A DNA stretch of 64,000 nt, from the NCBI RefSeq assembly GCF_003254505.1, contig NZ_QFYP01000001.1, positions 2,402,001 to 2,466,000 on the forward strand. The letters are read 5' to 3'. Below the pieces are notes generated by a model. It was not told the origin of the DNA. It ran no database searches and was given only the letters and a program-made list of their open reading frames with translations. Made by a program: the position numbers and the translations under genes. This DNA is from Phenylobacterium hankyongense. Lineage in GTDB: Bacteria; Pseudomonadota; Alphaproteobacteria; Caulobacterales; Caulobacteraceae. Below, in pieces: positions 11,342 to 20,254 of this stretch (positions are counted from its first letter, which is position 1; each line of letters opens with the position of its first letter).

Positions 11342-12034
11342 ATGCACGACGAACACGGTCGCGTTTCCGCCCGGGTCAGGGATCGGCTGCTGCAGGCCGT
11401 CGCGTTCGGCGCGGCGCTGGCGGGCACGGCGACGCTGGCCGCCCCGGTGATCCATCACGGCGCGATCGGCCGTCCCGCCGCCGTGTTCGGTCCAGCCCAG
11501 CACGCGGCGTTCACCGCCTACCGGCCCGCGCCGGAACAACTGGTCTGGGAAGGCGCCGACATCGACGGCGACGGTCAGCCCGACTTCGCCAATCCCACCG
11601 GCAAGGACACCCGCAAGACCGACGCCTATGGCTGCGGCGAGTTCGGCGCCCGGCGCGACGCCGGCGAGCGCAAGCACGAGGGCGTCGACTTCATGGCCGA
11701 CGCCGGTCAGCCGCTGGTGGCGCCGATCTCCGGCTATGTCAGCAAGATCGGCTACGCCTACGCCGGCGACGAAAACCTGAAGTTCGTCGAGATCACCAAT
11801 CCGGCCCTGCGCTACGAGGCGCGGGTCTTCTACATCGACCCCAGCGTCGCGGTCGGCCAGACCGTCGCCGTCGGGCGGCCGATCGGCACCCACCACAGCC
11901 TGGAGCAGAAGTATCCCGGCGGCATGACCGACCACGTCCACCTGGAACTGATCGACACCCACGGCCAGCGGATCGACGCCACGCACATGATCACCGCCCG
12001 CTATGAGCCGGCGGCGGGCGCGGGCCGCGGCTGA
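11342..12034 (+). CDS. M23-family metallopeptidase, membrane-anchored
   Basis: Probable periplasmic peptidoglycan endopeptidase of the LytM/M23 type (230 aa). A hydrophobic segment at residues 16-35 follows a charged N-terminus, acting as signal or anchor. Zinc ligands are visible as 'HEGVD' (His112, Asp116) and 'HVH' (198-200). An odd feature is '[10 protein letters not shown]' at 73-82, which resembles a calcium-binding EF-hand or thrombospondin-type loop and is not standard in M23 enzymes. ATG 11342 is the only good in-frame start near the signal. It is divergent from the efflux operon. Confidence 0.83.
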   Translation: MHDEHGRVSARVRDRLLQAVAFGAALAGTATLAAPVIHHGAIGRPAAVFGPAQHAAFTAYRPAPEQLVWEGADIDGDGQPDFANPTGKDTRKTDAYGCGEFGARRDAGERKHEGVDFMADAGQPLVAPISGYVSKIGYAYAGDENLKFVEITNPALRYEARVFYIDPSVAVGQTVAVGRPIGTHHSLEQKYPGGMTDHVHLELIDTHGQRIDATHMITARYEPAAGAGRG

Positions 12035-12305
12035 GCAAAACACCAGAATGGGGAATGGCGGAACATCGGCGAAACGAATCGGGACCGAATCGGCGACCCG
12101 CGCCAATTCAGCCTTTGTTCCCTACCAGCTATGGTATCTGAGTCGCCTCCGACCACAACGCGCCTGGCCGTTCCTGGTGAGACAAGAGCGACCGATGCTC
12201 GGCCTCGCCTTGACGCGCGAGGAGTCATTCCTCTATATCGCCCGCTCCCGCGCGGACCCCGCTTGGCCCGCCGATCCCTTTTTCCTACGCGAAGGTACTT
12301 TCGCT

Positions 12306-12602
12306 ATGTCGCGCCGTTGCGAACTCTCAGGTGTCGGCCCGATGGTCGGCCACAATGTGAGCCACTCGAACATCAAGACGAAGCGCCGGTTCCTGCCGGC
12401 CCTGTCGCCTGCCACGCTCCAGTCGGACTCGCTGGGCCAGTCCTTCCGGCTGCGCATCACCAACGCGGTGCTGCGCACGCTCGACTTCCGCGGCGGCCTC
12501 GACGCCTTCCTGCTGAAGGCCAGCGACGAGGACCTCTCGCCGCGCGCGCTGAAGATCAAGCGCCAGGTGAAGGCCAAGCTCGCCGAGCAGCCGGCGGCCT
12601 AG
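12306..12602 (+). CDS. rpmB: 50S ribosomal protein L28
   Basis: Ribosomal protein L28 (98 aa), part of the large subunit. It starts '[29 protein letters not shown]', the classic L28 N-terminus, and ends with a Lys-rich helix as in alphaproteobacteria. It follows an AAGGTA-type ribosome-binding site and is a single-gene unit with a strong terminator. The 271 bases upstream carry no gene; they include A/T-richer sequence around 12115-12140 that may hold the promoter. Confidence 0.97.
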   Translation: MSRRCELSGVGPMVGHNVSHSNIKTKRRFLPALSPATLQSDSLGQSFRLRITNAVLRTLDFRGGLDAFLLKASDEDLSPRALKIKRQVKAKLAEQPAA

Positions 12603-12630
12603 GCCGCCCTACAGATTGTCGTTCGGAAAG

Positions 12631-12655
12631 GGCCGCCCGCGAGGGCGGCCTTTTT
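12631..12655 (+). terminator. rpmB terminator
   Basis: An 8-bp GC stem (GGCCGCCC / GGGCGGCC) with a GCGA tetraloop is followed by TTTTT, directly after rpmB. This is a textbook intrinsic terminator. It may also limit read-through from the convergent hydrolase gene. Confidence 0.92.
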
Positions 12656-12672
12656 CTTTGCCCCTCCGCCGG

Positions 12673-13434
12673 TCAGGCCGGCTGGTTCTGACGCAGGGTG
12701 GCGTCGAACAGCGCCACCATCTCGCGCCAATGGCGCTCCGAGGCCTCGCGGTCGTAGACCGGCATGTCCGGCGGGGCGTAGCCGTGGCGGGCGCCGCGAT
12801 AGATGGTGACCTCCGACTTCACGCCCGCGACCCGCAGCGCCTGGGCGAGCCGGTCCTTCTGGGCGTCGTCGAAGCTGCGGTCCTCGTCGCCGCCGGCTAC
12901 CAGAACCCGGGCCTTGATGTAGGGCGCGAGCAGGTGCGGGCTGTCCTCCGCGTCGGTGGCGAGGTTGCCGGGGTGGAAGGCCGCCGCCGCCGCGATCCGG
13001 TCGGGGTAGGTCCCGGCGGCCCGGAAGGCGATGCCGCCGCCCATGCAGTAGCCGGTGACGCCCACATTGTCGGCGCGGGCCTTGGGCTGGTCCGACAGCC
13101 AGTCCAGGAAGGCGCGGACGTCGCGCATCGACTTCTCCGGATTGGTCGAGCTCATGAACTTGCCGAAGAAGGCCCGGCGGCTCTCGTCGTCCTTGAACGC
13201 CTCCTTCAGGTTGACCGGCTCATAGGGGCCGACCCGCCAGAACATGTCCGGCAGCAGGACGTAGTAGCCGTGGCTGGCCAGCCGCTGGGCCATCTCGAAC
13301 AGCGCCGGGCGGATCGCCGGGGCGTCCATGAACATGATCACCGCCGGCCAGGGGCCGCGGCCCTCGTCGGGGGTGAAGGCGAAGGCCCGGGCGTCGCCGT
13401 CGGGCGTGGGGATCGAAACGTCCTGCCGGCTCAT
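12673..13434 (-). CDS. Dienelactone hydrolase-family protein
   Basis: Alpha/beta hydrolase of the dienelactone hydrolase family (253 aa), likely cytoplasmic since no signal peptide is seen. The catalytic triad is readable: Cys130 in 'GVTGYCMGGG', Asp183 in 'GGDEDRSF', and His217 in 'GARHGYAPPD'. The Cys nucleophile separates it from ordinary esterases. ATG 13434 has GGAG within the end of the upstream gene, four bases away, so it is co-transcribed with the phytase-like lipoprotein and cobT. Its true substrate is unknown. Confidence 0.88.
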   Translation of the reverse strand: MSRQDVSIPTPDGDARAFAFTPDEGRGPWPAVIMFMDAPAIRPALFEMAQRLASHGYYVLLPDMFWRVGPYEPVNLKEAFKDDESRRAFFGKFMSSTNPEKSMRDVRAFLDWLSDQPKARADNVGVTGYCMGGGIAFRAAGTYPDRIAAAAAFHPGNLATDAEDSPHLLAPYIKARVLVAGGDEDRSFDDAQKDRLAQALRVAGVKSEVTIYRGARHGYAPPDMPVYDREASERHWREMVALFDATLRQNQPA

Positions 13435-13438
13435 GCGG

Positions 13439-14461
13439 TCATCTCCGTGAGGGCGCCCGCCAGTCGAACGCCAGGAGGAGCGTGCGCTGGGAGCTTGCAA
13501 AATTATCGTCTGAAATGAGGTAGAAGCGGGTGGAGCCGTCGCGGCCCGGGACCGCGGCGAGGCCTTCGAAATTGTCGACGCTGAGCGGCTTGGCGAGTTC
13601 GAGCTGGTCCTCCTGGTCGCCCGTGGGACCGACGATCCGCAACAGGATGCGGCTGCCCCGCACGGGGTCCCAGGCGCGCAGCAGGTAGGCGACGCGCCCG
13701 CCGGGCAGCGGCTGCAGGGCCGAGAGCCCGTACTCCGGGCCCTTGGCGACCGTGCGGTCCTTCACGCAGCCGGAGGCCAGGTGGCAGATCCAGGTGTCGC
13801 CGCTGGCTTCGGCGCCGACCATGTAGGCGTCCGGTCCCGCGGCCGGATCCTCCGCCAGACCCTCCATGCCGAGATTGAACGGGAACTTCGCGTCGGGCGC
13901 CGGCGCGCGGCGCGGGCGGCCGCCGCCGTGCGGATAGAGCAGGATGCGGTCGTCTTCCTCCAGGCTGATCAGCCGGTCGCCGTTGGCCAGCTCGGCGATC
14001 CCTTCGGAGTCGGACTCCTTCTTGCCGCGCGCCGCCAGTGGCTGGCCGTCCTCGCCGACGATCGCGGAGAGCCGGGCGTCGGTGAGCCCGACGAGACGCC
14101 CGGCCGGATCGAGCAGCAGGCGCGCCTGGAGGAGGTCGCCCTCGTCGCCGATCGCCAGCAGCCGTCCGTCCGGGTAGGCCTTCAGGTCCGACATGCCGTG
14201 CAGGCGCGCGCTCTGGTCGGAGGTGAGGTTCAGGCCGCCGGCATAGGTGAAGGCGCCGAGGCGAACCTGGCCCGGATCCTGCGGGTTCAGCGGAACCGGC
14301 GCGGCCTTGACGGCGATCGCAGGGCTCGCGCCGACCGAGGGGCTCGGCCGCGGGGCTGGAGCCGGCGCGCAGGCGGCGGCCATCAGTCCGAAGATCGCCC
14401 CGCTCATCCCCGCGAAAGCGGGTCCCCGCGTTCGCGGCGACGAGCGGGTGCTTCGGCTCAC
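13439..14461 (-). CDS. Esterase-like phytase-fold lipoprotein
   Basis: Predicted lipoprotein (340 aa) with a beta-propeller resembling the 'esterase-like activity of phytase' domain: '[22 protein letters not shown]' and '[22 protein letters not shown]' near the middle, '[11 protein letters not shown]' and 'LISDDN' near the end. I chose GTG 14461, which overlaps the cobT stop as GTGA and gives a signal peptide with Arg residues and lipobox Cys31 (LMAAAC). An internal ATG at 14407 would give a signal without positive charge. Residues 10-19 ([10 protein letters not shown]) are encoded by a palindromic repeat. The substrate is unknown. Confidence 0.8.
   Translation of the reverse strand: MSRSTRSSPRTRGPAFAGMSGAIFGLMAAACAPAPAPRPSPSVGASPAIAVKAAPVPLNPQDPGQVRLGAFTYAGGLNLTSDQSARLHGMSDLKAYPDGRLLAIGDEGDLLQARLLLDPAGRLVGLTDARLSAIVGEDGQPLAARGKKESDSEGIAELANGDRLISLEEDDRILLYPHGGGRPRRAPAPDAKFPFNLGMEGLAEDPAAGPDAYMVGAEASGDTWICHLASGCVKDRTVAKGPEYGLSALQPLPGGRVAYLLRAWDPVRGSRILLRIVGPTGDQEDQLELAKPLSVDNFEGLAAVPGRDGSTRFYLISDDNFASSQRTLLLAFDWRAPSRR
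14400..14437. repeat. REP-like palindromic repeat inside a signal-peptide coding region
   Basis: Two tandem hairpins: CCCGC-GAAA-GCGGG at 14409-14422 and CCGCG-TT-CGCGG at 14426-14437. The first shares its CCGCTCATCC lead-in and GAAA loop with the two repeat copies near 54.3 and 54.6 kb. The repeat is read through in frame as part of the lipoprotein leader. Confidence 0.8.
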
Positions 14462-16407
14462 GCCACCGCTCTCCGCACTTCCTTGAAGGTGGAGCGCCGC
14501 GCGCCGCCCGTGGGGCCTTGGGTGTTGGGCGGCGGCTGCAGCAGGCCGGCGTTGCGGCGGTTGAGCTTGCGCGGCTCCTCGTCGAACAGCTCGGCCAGCT
14601 GGTCGACGATGGCGCCGGCCAGCTGCTCGACGTCGACGATGGTCACCGCGCGGCGGTAGTAGCGGGTCACGTCGTGGCCGATGCCGATGGCGATCAACTG
14701 CACCGGGCTCTTGGTCTCGATCTCGGCGATCACCTCGCGCAGGTGGCGCTCGAGGTAGTGGCCGGAGTTCACCGACAGGGTGGAGTCGTCGACCGGCGCG
14801 CCGTCGGAGATCACCATCAGGATGCGGCGGGCCTCCGGTCGGCCGATCAGCCGCTGGTGCGCCCACATCAGCGCCTCGCCGTCGATGTTCTCCTTCAGCA
14901 GCCCCTCGCGCATCATCAGGCCGAGGTTGCGGCGGGCGCGGCGCCAGGGCGCGTCGGCGGCCTTGTAGATGATGTGGCGCAGGTCGTTCAGCCGGCCGGG
15001 CTGGGGCGGCTTGCCCGCCTTCAGCCAGTCCTCGCGCGACGTGCCGCCCTTCCAGGCGCGGGTGGTGAAGCCGAGAATCTCGGTCTTGACCCCGCAGCGC
15101 TCCAGGGTGCGCGCCAGGATGTCGGCGCACACCGCCGCCACCATGATCGGCCGGCCGCGCATGGAGCCGGAGTTGTCGATCAGGATCGAGACCACGGTGT
15201 CGCGGAAGTCGGTGTCCTGCTCCTCCTTGAAGGACAGCGGGGCGGTCGGGTCGACGATCACCCGCGTCAGCCGCGCGACGTCGAGGATGCCTTCCTCGAG
15301 ATCGAAGCTCCACGAACGGTTCTGCTGCGCCAGCAGCTTGCGCTGCAGCTTGTTGGCCAGGCGCGAGACCACGTTCGACAGGCTGGCCAGCTGCTGGTCC
15401 AGGTAGGCGCGCAGCCGGCTCAGCTCCTCGCTGTCGCAGAGCTCCTCGGCCGCGACGATCTCGTCGTGGGCGGTGGTGAACACCTTGTAGGTGACGATCT
15501 TGCCTTCGCCCTTCAGGTCGGGGCGGGCGGGCTGCTCGCCTTCGCCCATTTCCGGCGGCTCTTCGGCGTCCTCGGCGTTGGGGTCGTCCTCCGCCTGCAT
15601 CATCTGGCTGTCGGCGTCCTCGCTTTCGCTGTGGGTCGCCTCGCTGTCGTCCATCGCCGACTGCTGCGGCGACTGGCCCTCGCCGTCGCCTTCGTCGTTG
15701 TCGTCGCTGGCGTCAGGCTCGCCGTCCTCGCCGGAATCCTCGTCCTGCTCGGGCTGGTCGGGGGTGTCGGAGAGGTCGTCGCCCATCTGCAGGTCGCGCA
15801 GGATGGCGCGGGCGATGCGGGCGAAGGCCTTCTGGTCGTCCACGGCGGTGGTCAGCCGGTCGAGATCGGCGCCGGCCTTGGTCTCGACCTCCTCGCGGAA
15901 CAGGTTGACCAGCGGCTGCGCCATCGGCGGCGGCTTCTCGCCGGTCAGCCGCTCGCGCACCATCAGCGAGACCACGTCGGCCATCGGCGGGTTGGCCAGC
16001 GCCTCGACCTGGTTGAAGGCGCGCTTGGCCCAGGCCTGTTCCATCACCGCCTTGAGGTTCTCGCGCACGCCGCCCAGGGCGTTGGCGCCGATGGCCTCGA
16101 TGCGGGCCTGCTCGATGGCGTCGTAGATCGGCGCGCCGCCGGGTGAGGCGGGGCGGAATTTGGCGTGCGCCGCCGGGTCGTGGTGGGCGATGCGCAGCGC
16201 CATCTGGTCGGCGAGGCCGCGGATCCGCGAGGCGTCGATCGGGGTCAGGTCGCGCGGCGGGTGCGGCAGCACCGCCCGGTTGCCGGACAGCTGCGGCCCC
16301 TCGCCGGAGTAGACGATCTCCAGGTCCGGCGACTCCGCCAGCGAGCGCGCGGCGTTGGCCAGCGCGCGCTTGAACGGCTCCAGGGGGCTTTCGGGGTTCT
16401 TGGCCAT
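14458..16407 (-). CDS. cobT: Cobaltochelatase subunit CobT
   Basis: Subunit of the aerobic ATP-dependent cobaltochelatase (CobN-CobS-CobT), which inserts cobalt into hydrogenobyrinic acid diamide for vitamin B12. The 649 residues comprise an N-terminal domain, a strongly acidic Asp/Glu linker (about 205-305), and a C-terminal von Willebrand A domain with the MIDAS motif DNSGS near residues 410-414. This is the usual CobT architecture. cobS lies just upstream on the same strand, separated by a small opposite-strand gene. CobN is not in the window. Confidence 0.95.
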   Translation of the reverse strand: MAKNPESPLEPFKRALANAARSLAESPDLEIVYSGEGPQLSGNRAVLPHPPRDLTPIDASRIRGLADQMALRIAHHDPAAHAKFRPASPGGAPIYDAIEQARIEAIGANALGGVRENLKAVMEQAWAKRAFNQVEALANPPMADVVSLMVRERLTGEKPPPMAQPLVNLFREEVETKAGADLDRLTTAVDDQKAFARIARAILRDLQMGDDLSDTPDQPEQDEDSGEDGEPDASDDNDEGDGEGQSPQQSAMDDSEATHSESEDADSQMMQAEDDPNAEDAEEPPEMGEGEQPARPDLKGEGKIVTYKVFTTAHDEIVAAEELCDSEELSRLRAYLDQQLASLSNVVSRLANKLQRKLLAQQNRSWSFDLEEGILDVARLTRVIVDPTAPLSFKEEQDTDFRDTVVSILIDNSGSMRGRPIMVAAVCADILARTLERCGVKTEILGFTTRAWKGGTSREDWLKAGKPPQPGRLNDLRHIIYKAADAPWRRARRNLGLMMREGLLKENIDGEALMWAHQRLIGRPEARRILMVISDGAPVDDSTLSVNSGHYLERHLREVIAEIETKSPVQLIAIGIGHDVTRYYRRAVTIVDVEQLAGAIVDQLAELFDEEPRKLNRRNAGLLQPPPNTQGPTGGARRSTFKEVRRAVA

Positions 16408-16582
16408 CGGCTCCGTCTTAGATCAGGGCTCACGGCGCGGGAAACAAGGAATTCTCGGTCCGGCGCGCCCACAACCTGTCCCACAACCCGCGATGACGAT
16501 CCGGTGAGGCTCGGAACGCCACGGCCAAGCCCGCGTTTGCGCCCCGGATGGGCCTCGATAGGCCTGCAACCGGAGAGGCAAC

Positions 16583-16762
16583 ATGCTCAAGTGGGCTCTT
16601 ATCATGGCCGTGATCGCCCTGATCGCGGGCGGCCTTGGCTTTACGGGCGTCGCGGGCGCGGCGGCCGGCATCGCCAAGATCCTGTTCTTCCTGTTCCTGG
16701 TCGGCTTCGTGATCTTCCTCGTGCTCGGCTTCATGGCCGGCAAGAAGGTCACCGGAAACTAG
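16583..16762 (+). CDS. DUF1328 small membrane protein (59 aa)
   Basis: Tiny two-helix membrane protein of the DUF1328/UPF0391 (YtjA) family. It begins '[20 protein letters not shown]', continues with a Gly/Ala linker, has a second hydrophobic helix '[20 protein letters not shown]', and ends with a short basic tail. ATG 16583 follows a GGAGAGG ribosome-binding site. Family members are linked to stress responses in other bacteria, but no function is established. It lies on the opposite strand between cobT and cobS and has its own terminator. Confidence 0.9.
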   Translation: MLKWALIMAVIALIAGGLGFTGVAGAAAGIAKILFFLFLVGFVIFLVLGFMAGKKVTGN

Positions 16763-16790
16763 CCGGCCAGCCGCAACTTTCGAAAGCCTC

Positions 16791-16821
16791 GACGCCCGCT
16801 CCCTTGCCGGGGGCGGGCGTC
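16791..16821 (+). terminator. Terminator after the DUF1328 gene
   Basis: A 9-bp stem GACGCCCGC / GCGGGCGTC with additional inner C-G pairing, followed by TTGCTTT, lies between the convergent DUF1328 and cobS genes. The T-tract is short, so efficiency is uncertain. Confidence 0.65.
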
Positions 16822-16839
16822 TTGCTTTCGGCGCGGCCC

Positions 16840-17841
16840 CTAGGCCACCCGCACCCGGGCCGTGCTTTCCGGCAGGTCCTGCCCAAACGCCCTCTGGAAG
16901 AACTCGGCGACGGTGCCGCGCTCCAGCTCGTCGCACTTGTTCAGGAAGGTCATCCGGAAGCCGAGCGCGATGTCGCCGTCGAAGATCTCGGCGTTCTGGG
17001 CCCAGGTGATCACCGTGCGCGGGCTCATGACCGTGGAGATGTCGCCGTTCATGAAGGCGTTGCGGGTCATGTCGGCGACCCGGACCATGGCGTTGATGGT
17101 CCGCTTGCCGTCGGCGTTGTTGTAGCTCGGCGCCTTGGCCAGCACGATCTCGGCCTCCACGTCGTGGGCCAGGTAGTTCAGCGTGGCGACGATCGACCAG
17201 CGGTCCATCTGGCCTTGGTTGATCTGCTGGGTGCCGTGGTAGAGCCCGGTGGTGTCGCCCAGGCCGATGGTGTTGGTGGTCGAGAACAGCCGGAACCAGG
17301 GGTTCGGCCGGATGACGCGGTTCTGGTCGAGCAGGGTCAGCTTGCCCTGCGCCTCCAGCACCCGCTGGATCACGAACATCACGTCCGGACGGCCGGCGTC
17401 GTATTCGTCGAACACCAGCGCGATCGGCCGCTGGATCGCCCAGGGCAGCATGCCTTCGCGGAATTCGGTGACCTGCTGGCCTTCCTTCAGGACGATGGCG
17501 TCCTTGCCCACGAGGTCGATGCGGCTGACGTGGCTGTCCAGGTTCACCCGGATCAGCGGCCAGTTGAGGCGCGCGGCCACCTGCTCGATGTGGGTCGACT
17601 TGCCGGTGCCGTGATAGCCCTGGACCATGACGCGGCGGTCGAAGGCGAAACCGGCGACGATGGCGCGCGTGGTCTCCGGATCGAACTTGTAGGCCGGGTC
17701 GATGTCGGGGACGTGCGGGTCGCGGGCGCTGAACGCGGGGACCTGCATGTCGAAGTCCACGTCGAAGGTCTCGCGCGTGGCGACCTTCTGGTCCGGGACC
17801 AGGGTGATCAACTTGTCTTCGGTGGTGTCGAAAGCAGTCAT
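16840..17841 (-). CDS. cobS: Cobaltochelatase subunit CobS
   Basis: AAA+ ATPase subunit of the aerobic cobaltochelatase; it forms a hexameric complex with CobT that powers CobN. The 333-residue length is standard. Walker A 'GYHGTGKS' is at residues 75-82, and Walker B appears as 'ALVFDEYD'. The sensor and arginine regions follow in '[12 protein letters not shown]'. It has its own ATG at 17841 and probably its own promoter in the 89-base gap to the divergent dioxygenase gene. cobT follows about 430 bases downstream. Confidence 0.96.
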   Translation of the reverse strand: MTAFDTTEDKLITLVPDQKVATRETFDVDFDMQVPAFSARDPHVPDIDPAYKFDPETTRAIVAGFAFDRRVMVQGYHGTGKSTHIEQVAARLNWPLIRVNLDSHVSRIDLVGKDAIVLKEGQQVTEFREGMLPWAIQRPIALVFDEYDAGRPDVMFVIQRVLEAQGKLTLLDQNRVIRPNPWFRLFSTTNTIGLGDTTGLYHGTQQINQGQMDRWSIVATLNYLAHDVEAEIVLAKAPSYNNADGKRTINAMVRVADMTRNAFMNGDISTVMSPRTVITWAQNAEIFDGDIALGFRMTFLNKCDELERGTVAEFFQRAFGQDLPESTARVRVA

Positions 17842-17930
17842 GGCGGGGTTCGATTACAGGCTTGCCGAGACGGACGCAAACGGGTGTTTCTTGCGGTCAG
17901 CGCCTTGACGTAGCGTCCGGAGGACCAGCG

Positions 17931-18803
17931 ATGTTGCAGGAAGCACAGAGCGCCTATCGCACGATCAGGGTGACGCCCCAGCCCTCGGGCTTCGGCGCCG
18001 AGATCGCCGGGGTCGATCTGTCGCGTCCCTTATCTGGGGACGCCCTGGCCGAAGTGAAAGCCGCCTGGGCGCGGCACGCCGTCGTGGCCTTCCCCGACCA
18101 GCCCCTGGACCTTCACCAGCTGGAGGCCTTCACCCTGCAGATCGGCGCGTTCGGGAAGGACCCGTTCATCAAGCCGATGCCGGGTCATCCGAACGTCCTG
18201 GAGCTGCGCCGCGAGCCCGACGAGAAGGCCACCAACTTCGGCGCCGGCTGGCATTCCGATTGGAGCTTCCAGCCGCAGCCGCCGGCCGCCACCATCCTGC
18301 ATTCCGAGGTGGTGCCGCCGGTGGGGGGCGACACCCTGTTCTGCGACGGCGCGCGCGCCTACGAGGCGCTGTCGGACACCCTGAAGGCGATGCTGGCGCC
18401 GCTGCGCGCCGTCCACTCGGCGGGCCGGGCCTACGGGACCAAGGGCGTCTTCGCCCGCGAGACCGAGAAGCGCACCCTGCAGATCATCGTCTCGGAGGAG
18501 GCCGACGAGACGCTCACCCACCCGCTGGTCCGCACCCATCCGGTGACGGGGAGGAAGGCGCTGTTCGTCTCGCCGGTCTACACCGTGGGGATCGAGGGCC
18601 TGGCGCCGAAGGAGGCGCAGGCGATCCTCGGCCTCCTGTTCGACCACATGATCCAGGACGAGTTCATCTATCGCCACCGCTGGCGGCCGAGGATGCTGCT
18701 GATGTGGGACAACCGCTGCACCATGCACCTGGCCGAGGGCGGCTATGACGGCCACCTGCGGCTGATGCACCGCACGACGGTGGCGGGGGACACGCCGGTC
18801 TGA
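17931..18803 (+). CDS. TauD/TfdA-family Fe(II)/2-oxoglutarate dioxygenase
   Basis: Non-haem iron oxygenase that hydroxylates its substrate using oxygen and 2-oxoglutarate (290 aa). The facial triad is seen as His108 and Asp110 in 'GWHSDWSF' and a distal His near 266 in 'WDNRCTMH'; Arg in 'LMHRTTV' would bind 2-oxoglutarate. ATG 17931 follows GGAGGA. The family includes taurine, 2,4-D and other dioxygenases; the substrate here cannot be told. A convergent transporter gene follows but no sulfonate transport genes are nearby, so taurine is not favoured. Confidence 0.9.
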   Translation: MLQEAQSAYRTIRVTPQPSGFGAEIAGVDLSRPLSGDALAEVKAAWARHAVVAFPDQPLDLHQLEAFTLQIGAFGKDPFIKPMPGHPNVLELRREPDEKATNFGAGWHSDWSFQPQPPAATILHSEVVPPVGGDTLFCDGARAYEALSDTLKAMLAPLRAVHSAGRAYGTKGVFARETEKRTLQIIVSEEADETLTHPLVRTHPVTGRKALFVSPVYTVGIEGLAPKEAQAILGLLFDHMIQDEFIYRHRWRPRMLLMWDNRCTMHLAEGGYDGHLRLMHRTTVAGDTPV

Positions 18804-18844
18804 CGCCCCGCCCGCTCATCCCGCCAGGGTGGGACCAGGCTTTG

Positions 18845-20149
18845 CTAGTGCTCCGCTCGCGCCTTCAGCGGGTAGAGCGCGATCAGGCTCACCAGGGCGG
18901 TGGCGGAGAGGTAGAGGCCCACCGGCCAGAGCGAGCCCCGGGCCGCCAGCGCCGCGGCGATCAGCGGCAGCAGCCCGCCGCCCAGGATGCCGCCAATATT
19001 GAAGGTGATCGACGCCCCGGAGTAGCGGACCCGCGCCGGGAACAGGCTGGGCAGGAAGGCGCCCAGCGGCCCGTAGACGAAGCCCATCAGGAACAGCGCC
19101 AGCGACAGGAAGGCCCAGATCGCCAGCAACGAGCCCGAGCCCATCGCCGGCGCCACCAGGAAGCCGGCCAGCATGGCCAGGAAGGCGCCGGTCATCAGCA
19201 CCCTGCGGGGGCTGGACTTGTCCGACCACCAGCCGGCCAGCAGGATGCCGAGAGCCAGGAATATGATCGACCCGAGCTCGACGCCCAGGAAGGCCTCGCG
19301 GCTGTAGTGCAGGTTGGAGACCCCGTAGCCCATCGCCCAGGCGGTCGCGAGATAGAAGAACGAGAAGCACGCCACCGCCGCGAAGGTCCCGCCGATGGTC
19401 TGCAGCGGGTAGCGGGTCAGCACCTCGCCCAGCGGCACGGCGGGCGGCGGGGCCTCGGCCAGGGCGGCCTTGAAGGCCGGCGTCTCGGTCAGCTTCAACC
19501 GCACCCAGAGGCCGACGCCCACCAGGATGACGCTGGACAGGAACGGCAGGCGCCAGCCCCAGTCCTTGAACTGCTCCGGGGTGAGCAGCAGGCCCAAGAG
19601 CAGGAAGAGGCCGTTGGCGGCGATGAAGCCGACGGGCGCGCCGAGCTGCGGGAACATGCCGTAGCGGCCACGCCAGCCGGGCGGCGCGTTCTCCACCGCC
19701 AGCAGGGCCGCGCCGCCCCACTCGCCGCCCAGGCCGAACCCCTGGCCGAAGCGCAGCAGGCACAGCAGGAAGGGCGCGATCCAGCCGGCGGTGGCGTAGC
19801 CCGGCAGGAAGGCGATCAGCACGGTGGAGGCGCCCATGGTCAGCAGCGAGGCGACCAGGGTCGACTTGCGCCCGATCCGGTCGCCGAAGTGGCCGAAGAA
19901 GGCCGCGCCCAGCGGCCGGGCGAAGAAGGCCACGGCGAAGGTCGCGTAGCTGCTCATCAGCTGCGCCGAGGCCGACGCCTTGGGGAAGAACATCGACGGG
20001 AACACCAGCGAGGCGGCCGTCGCGTAGATGTAGAAGTCGTAGAACTCGACGGCCGTGCCGACCAGGCTGGCGGTCAGCACGCGCCGGGTCGAGGGCCCGC
20101 CGGCCGCGGTCTGCCCGGCTTGCCCGCTCGCTGCTTGCAGTGTCGTCAC
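18845..20149 (-). CDS. MFS transporter, metabolite:H+ symporter (MHS) type
   Basis: Twelve-helix inner-membrane transporter (434 aa) of the MHS branch of the major facilitator superfamily (ProP, KgtP, ShiA). Signatures include 'VGTAVEFYDFYIYA' in the first helix, 'GHFGDRIGRK' in the loop after helix 2, and 'LLRFGQGFGLGGEWGG' in helix 4, all strongly MHS-like. The substrate is a small organic acid or osmolyte by family but cannot be fixed. It is divergent from an aminotransferase gene with a 105-base gap, so the two may share control. Confidence 0.9.
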   Translation of the reverse strand: MTTLQAASGQAGQTAAGGPSTRRVLTASLVGTAVEFYDFYIYATAASLVFPSMFFPKASASAQLMSSYATFAVAFFARPLGAAFFGHFGDRIGRKSTLVASLLTMGASTVLIAFLPGYATAGWIAPFLLCLLRFGQGFGLGGEWGGAALLAVENAPPGWRGRYGMFPQLGAPVGFIAANGLFLLLGLLLTPEQFKDWGWRLPFLSSVILVGVGLWVRLKLTETPAFKAALAEAPPPAVPLGEVLTRYPLQTIGGTFAAVACFSFFYLATAWAMGYGVSNLHYSREAFLGVELGSIIFLALGILLAGWWSDKSSPRRVLMTGAFLAMLAGFLVAPAMGSGSLLAIWAFLSLALFLMGFVYGPLGAFLPSLFPARVRYSGASITFNIGGILGGGLLPLIAAALAARGSLWPVGLYLSATALVSLIALYPLKARAEH

Positions 20150-20254
20150 GCCCCGCCCCTCCGTTGTCGCCGTTGGGCTTCGCGTCCGCCCGGCCGCGCG
20201 TCAAGGAAAAGCCGACGCATGGCGTTCGCCGCCATTTGCCGATAGGGCGAGGCG

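Noticed and set aside
13439..15313. A 624-codon reading of the lipoprotein frame extending across cobT
   Set aside because: Its first half is an off-frame translation of cobT; the real start is GTG 14461 overlapping the cobT stop.
17931..18803. Naming the dioxygenase as taurine dioxygenase TauD
   Set aside because: The family fold is clear but no sulfonate transport or metabolism genes are nearby, so the substrate cannot be named.
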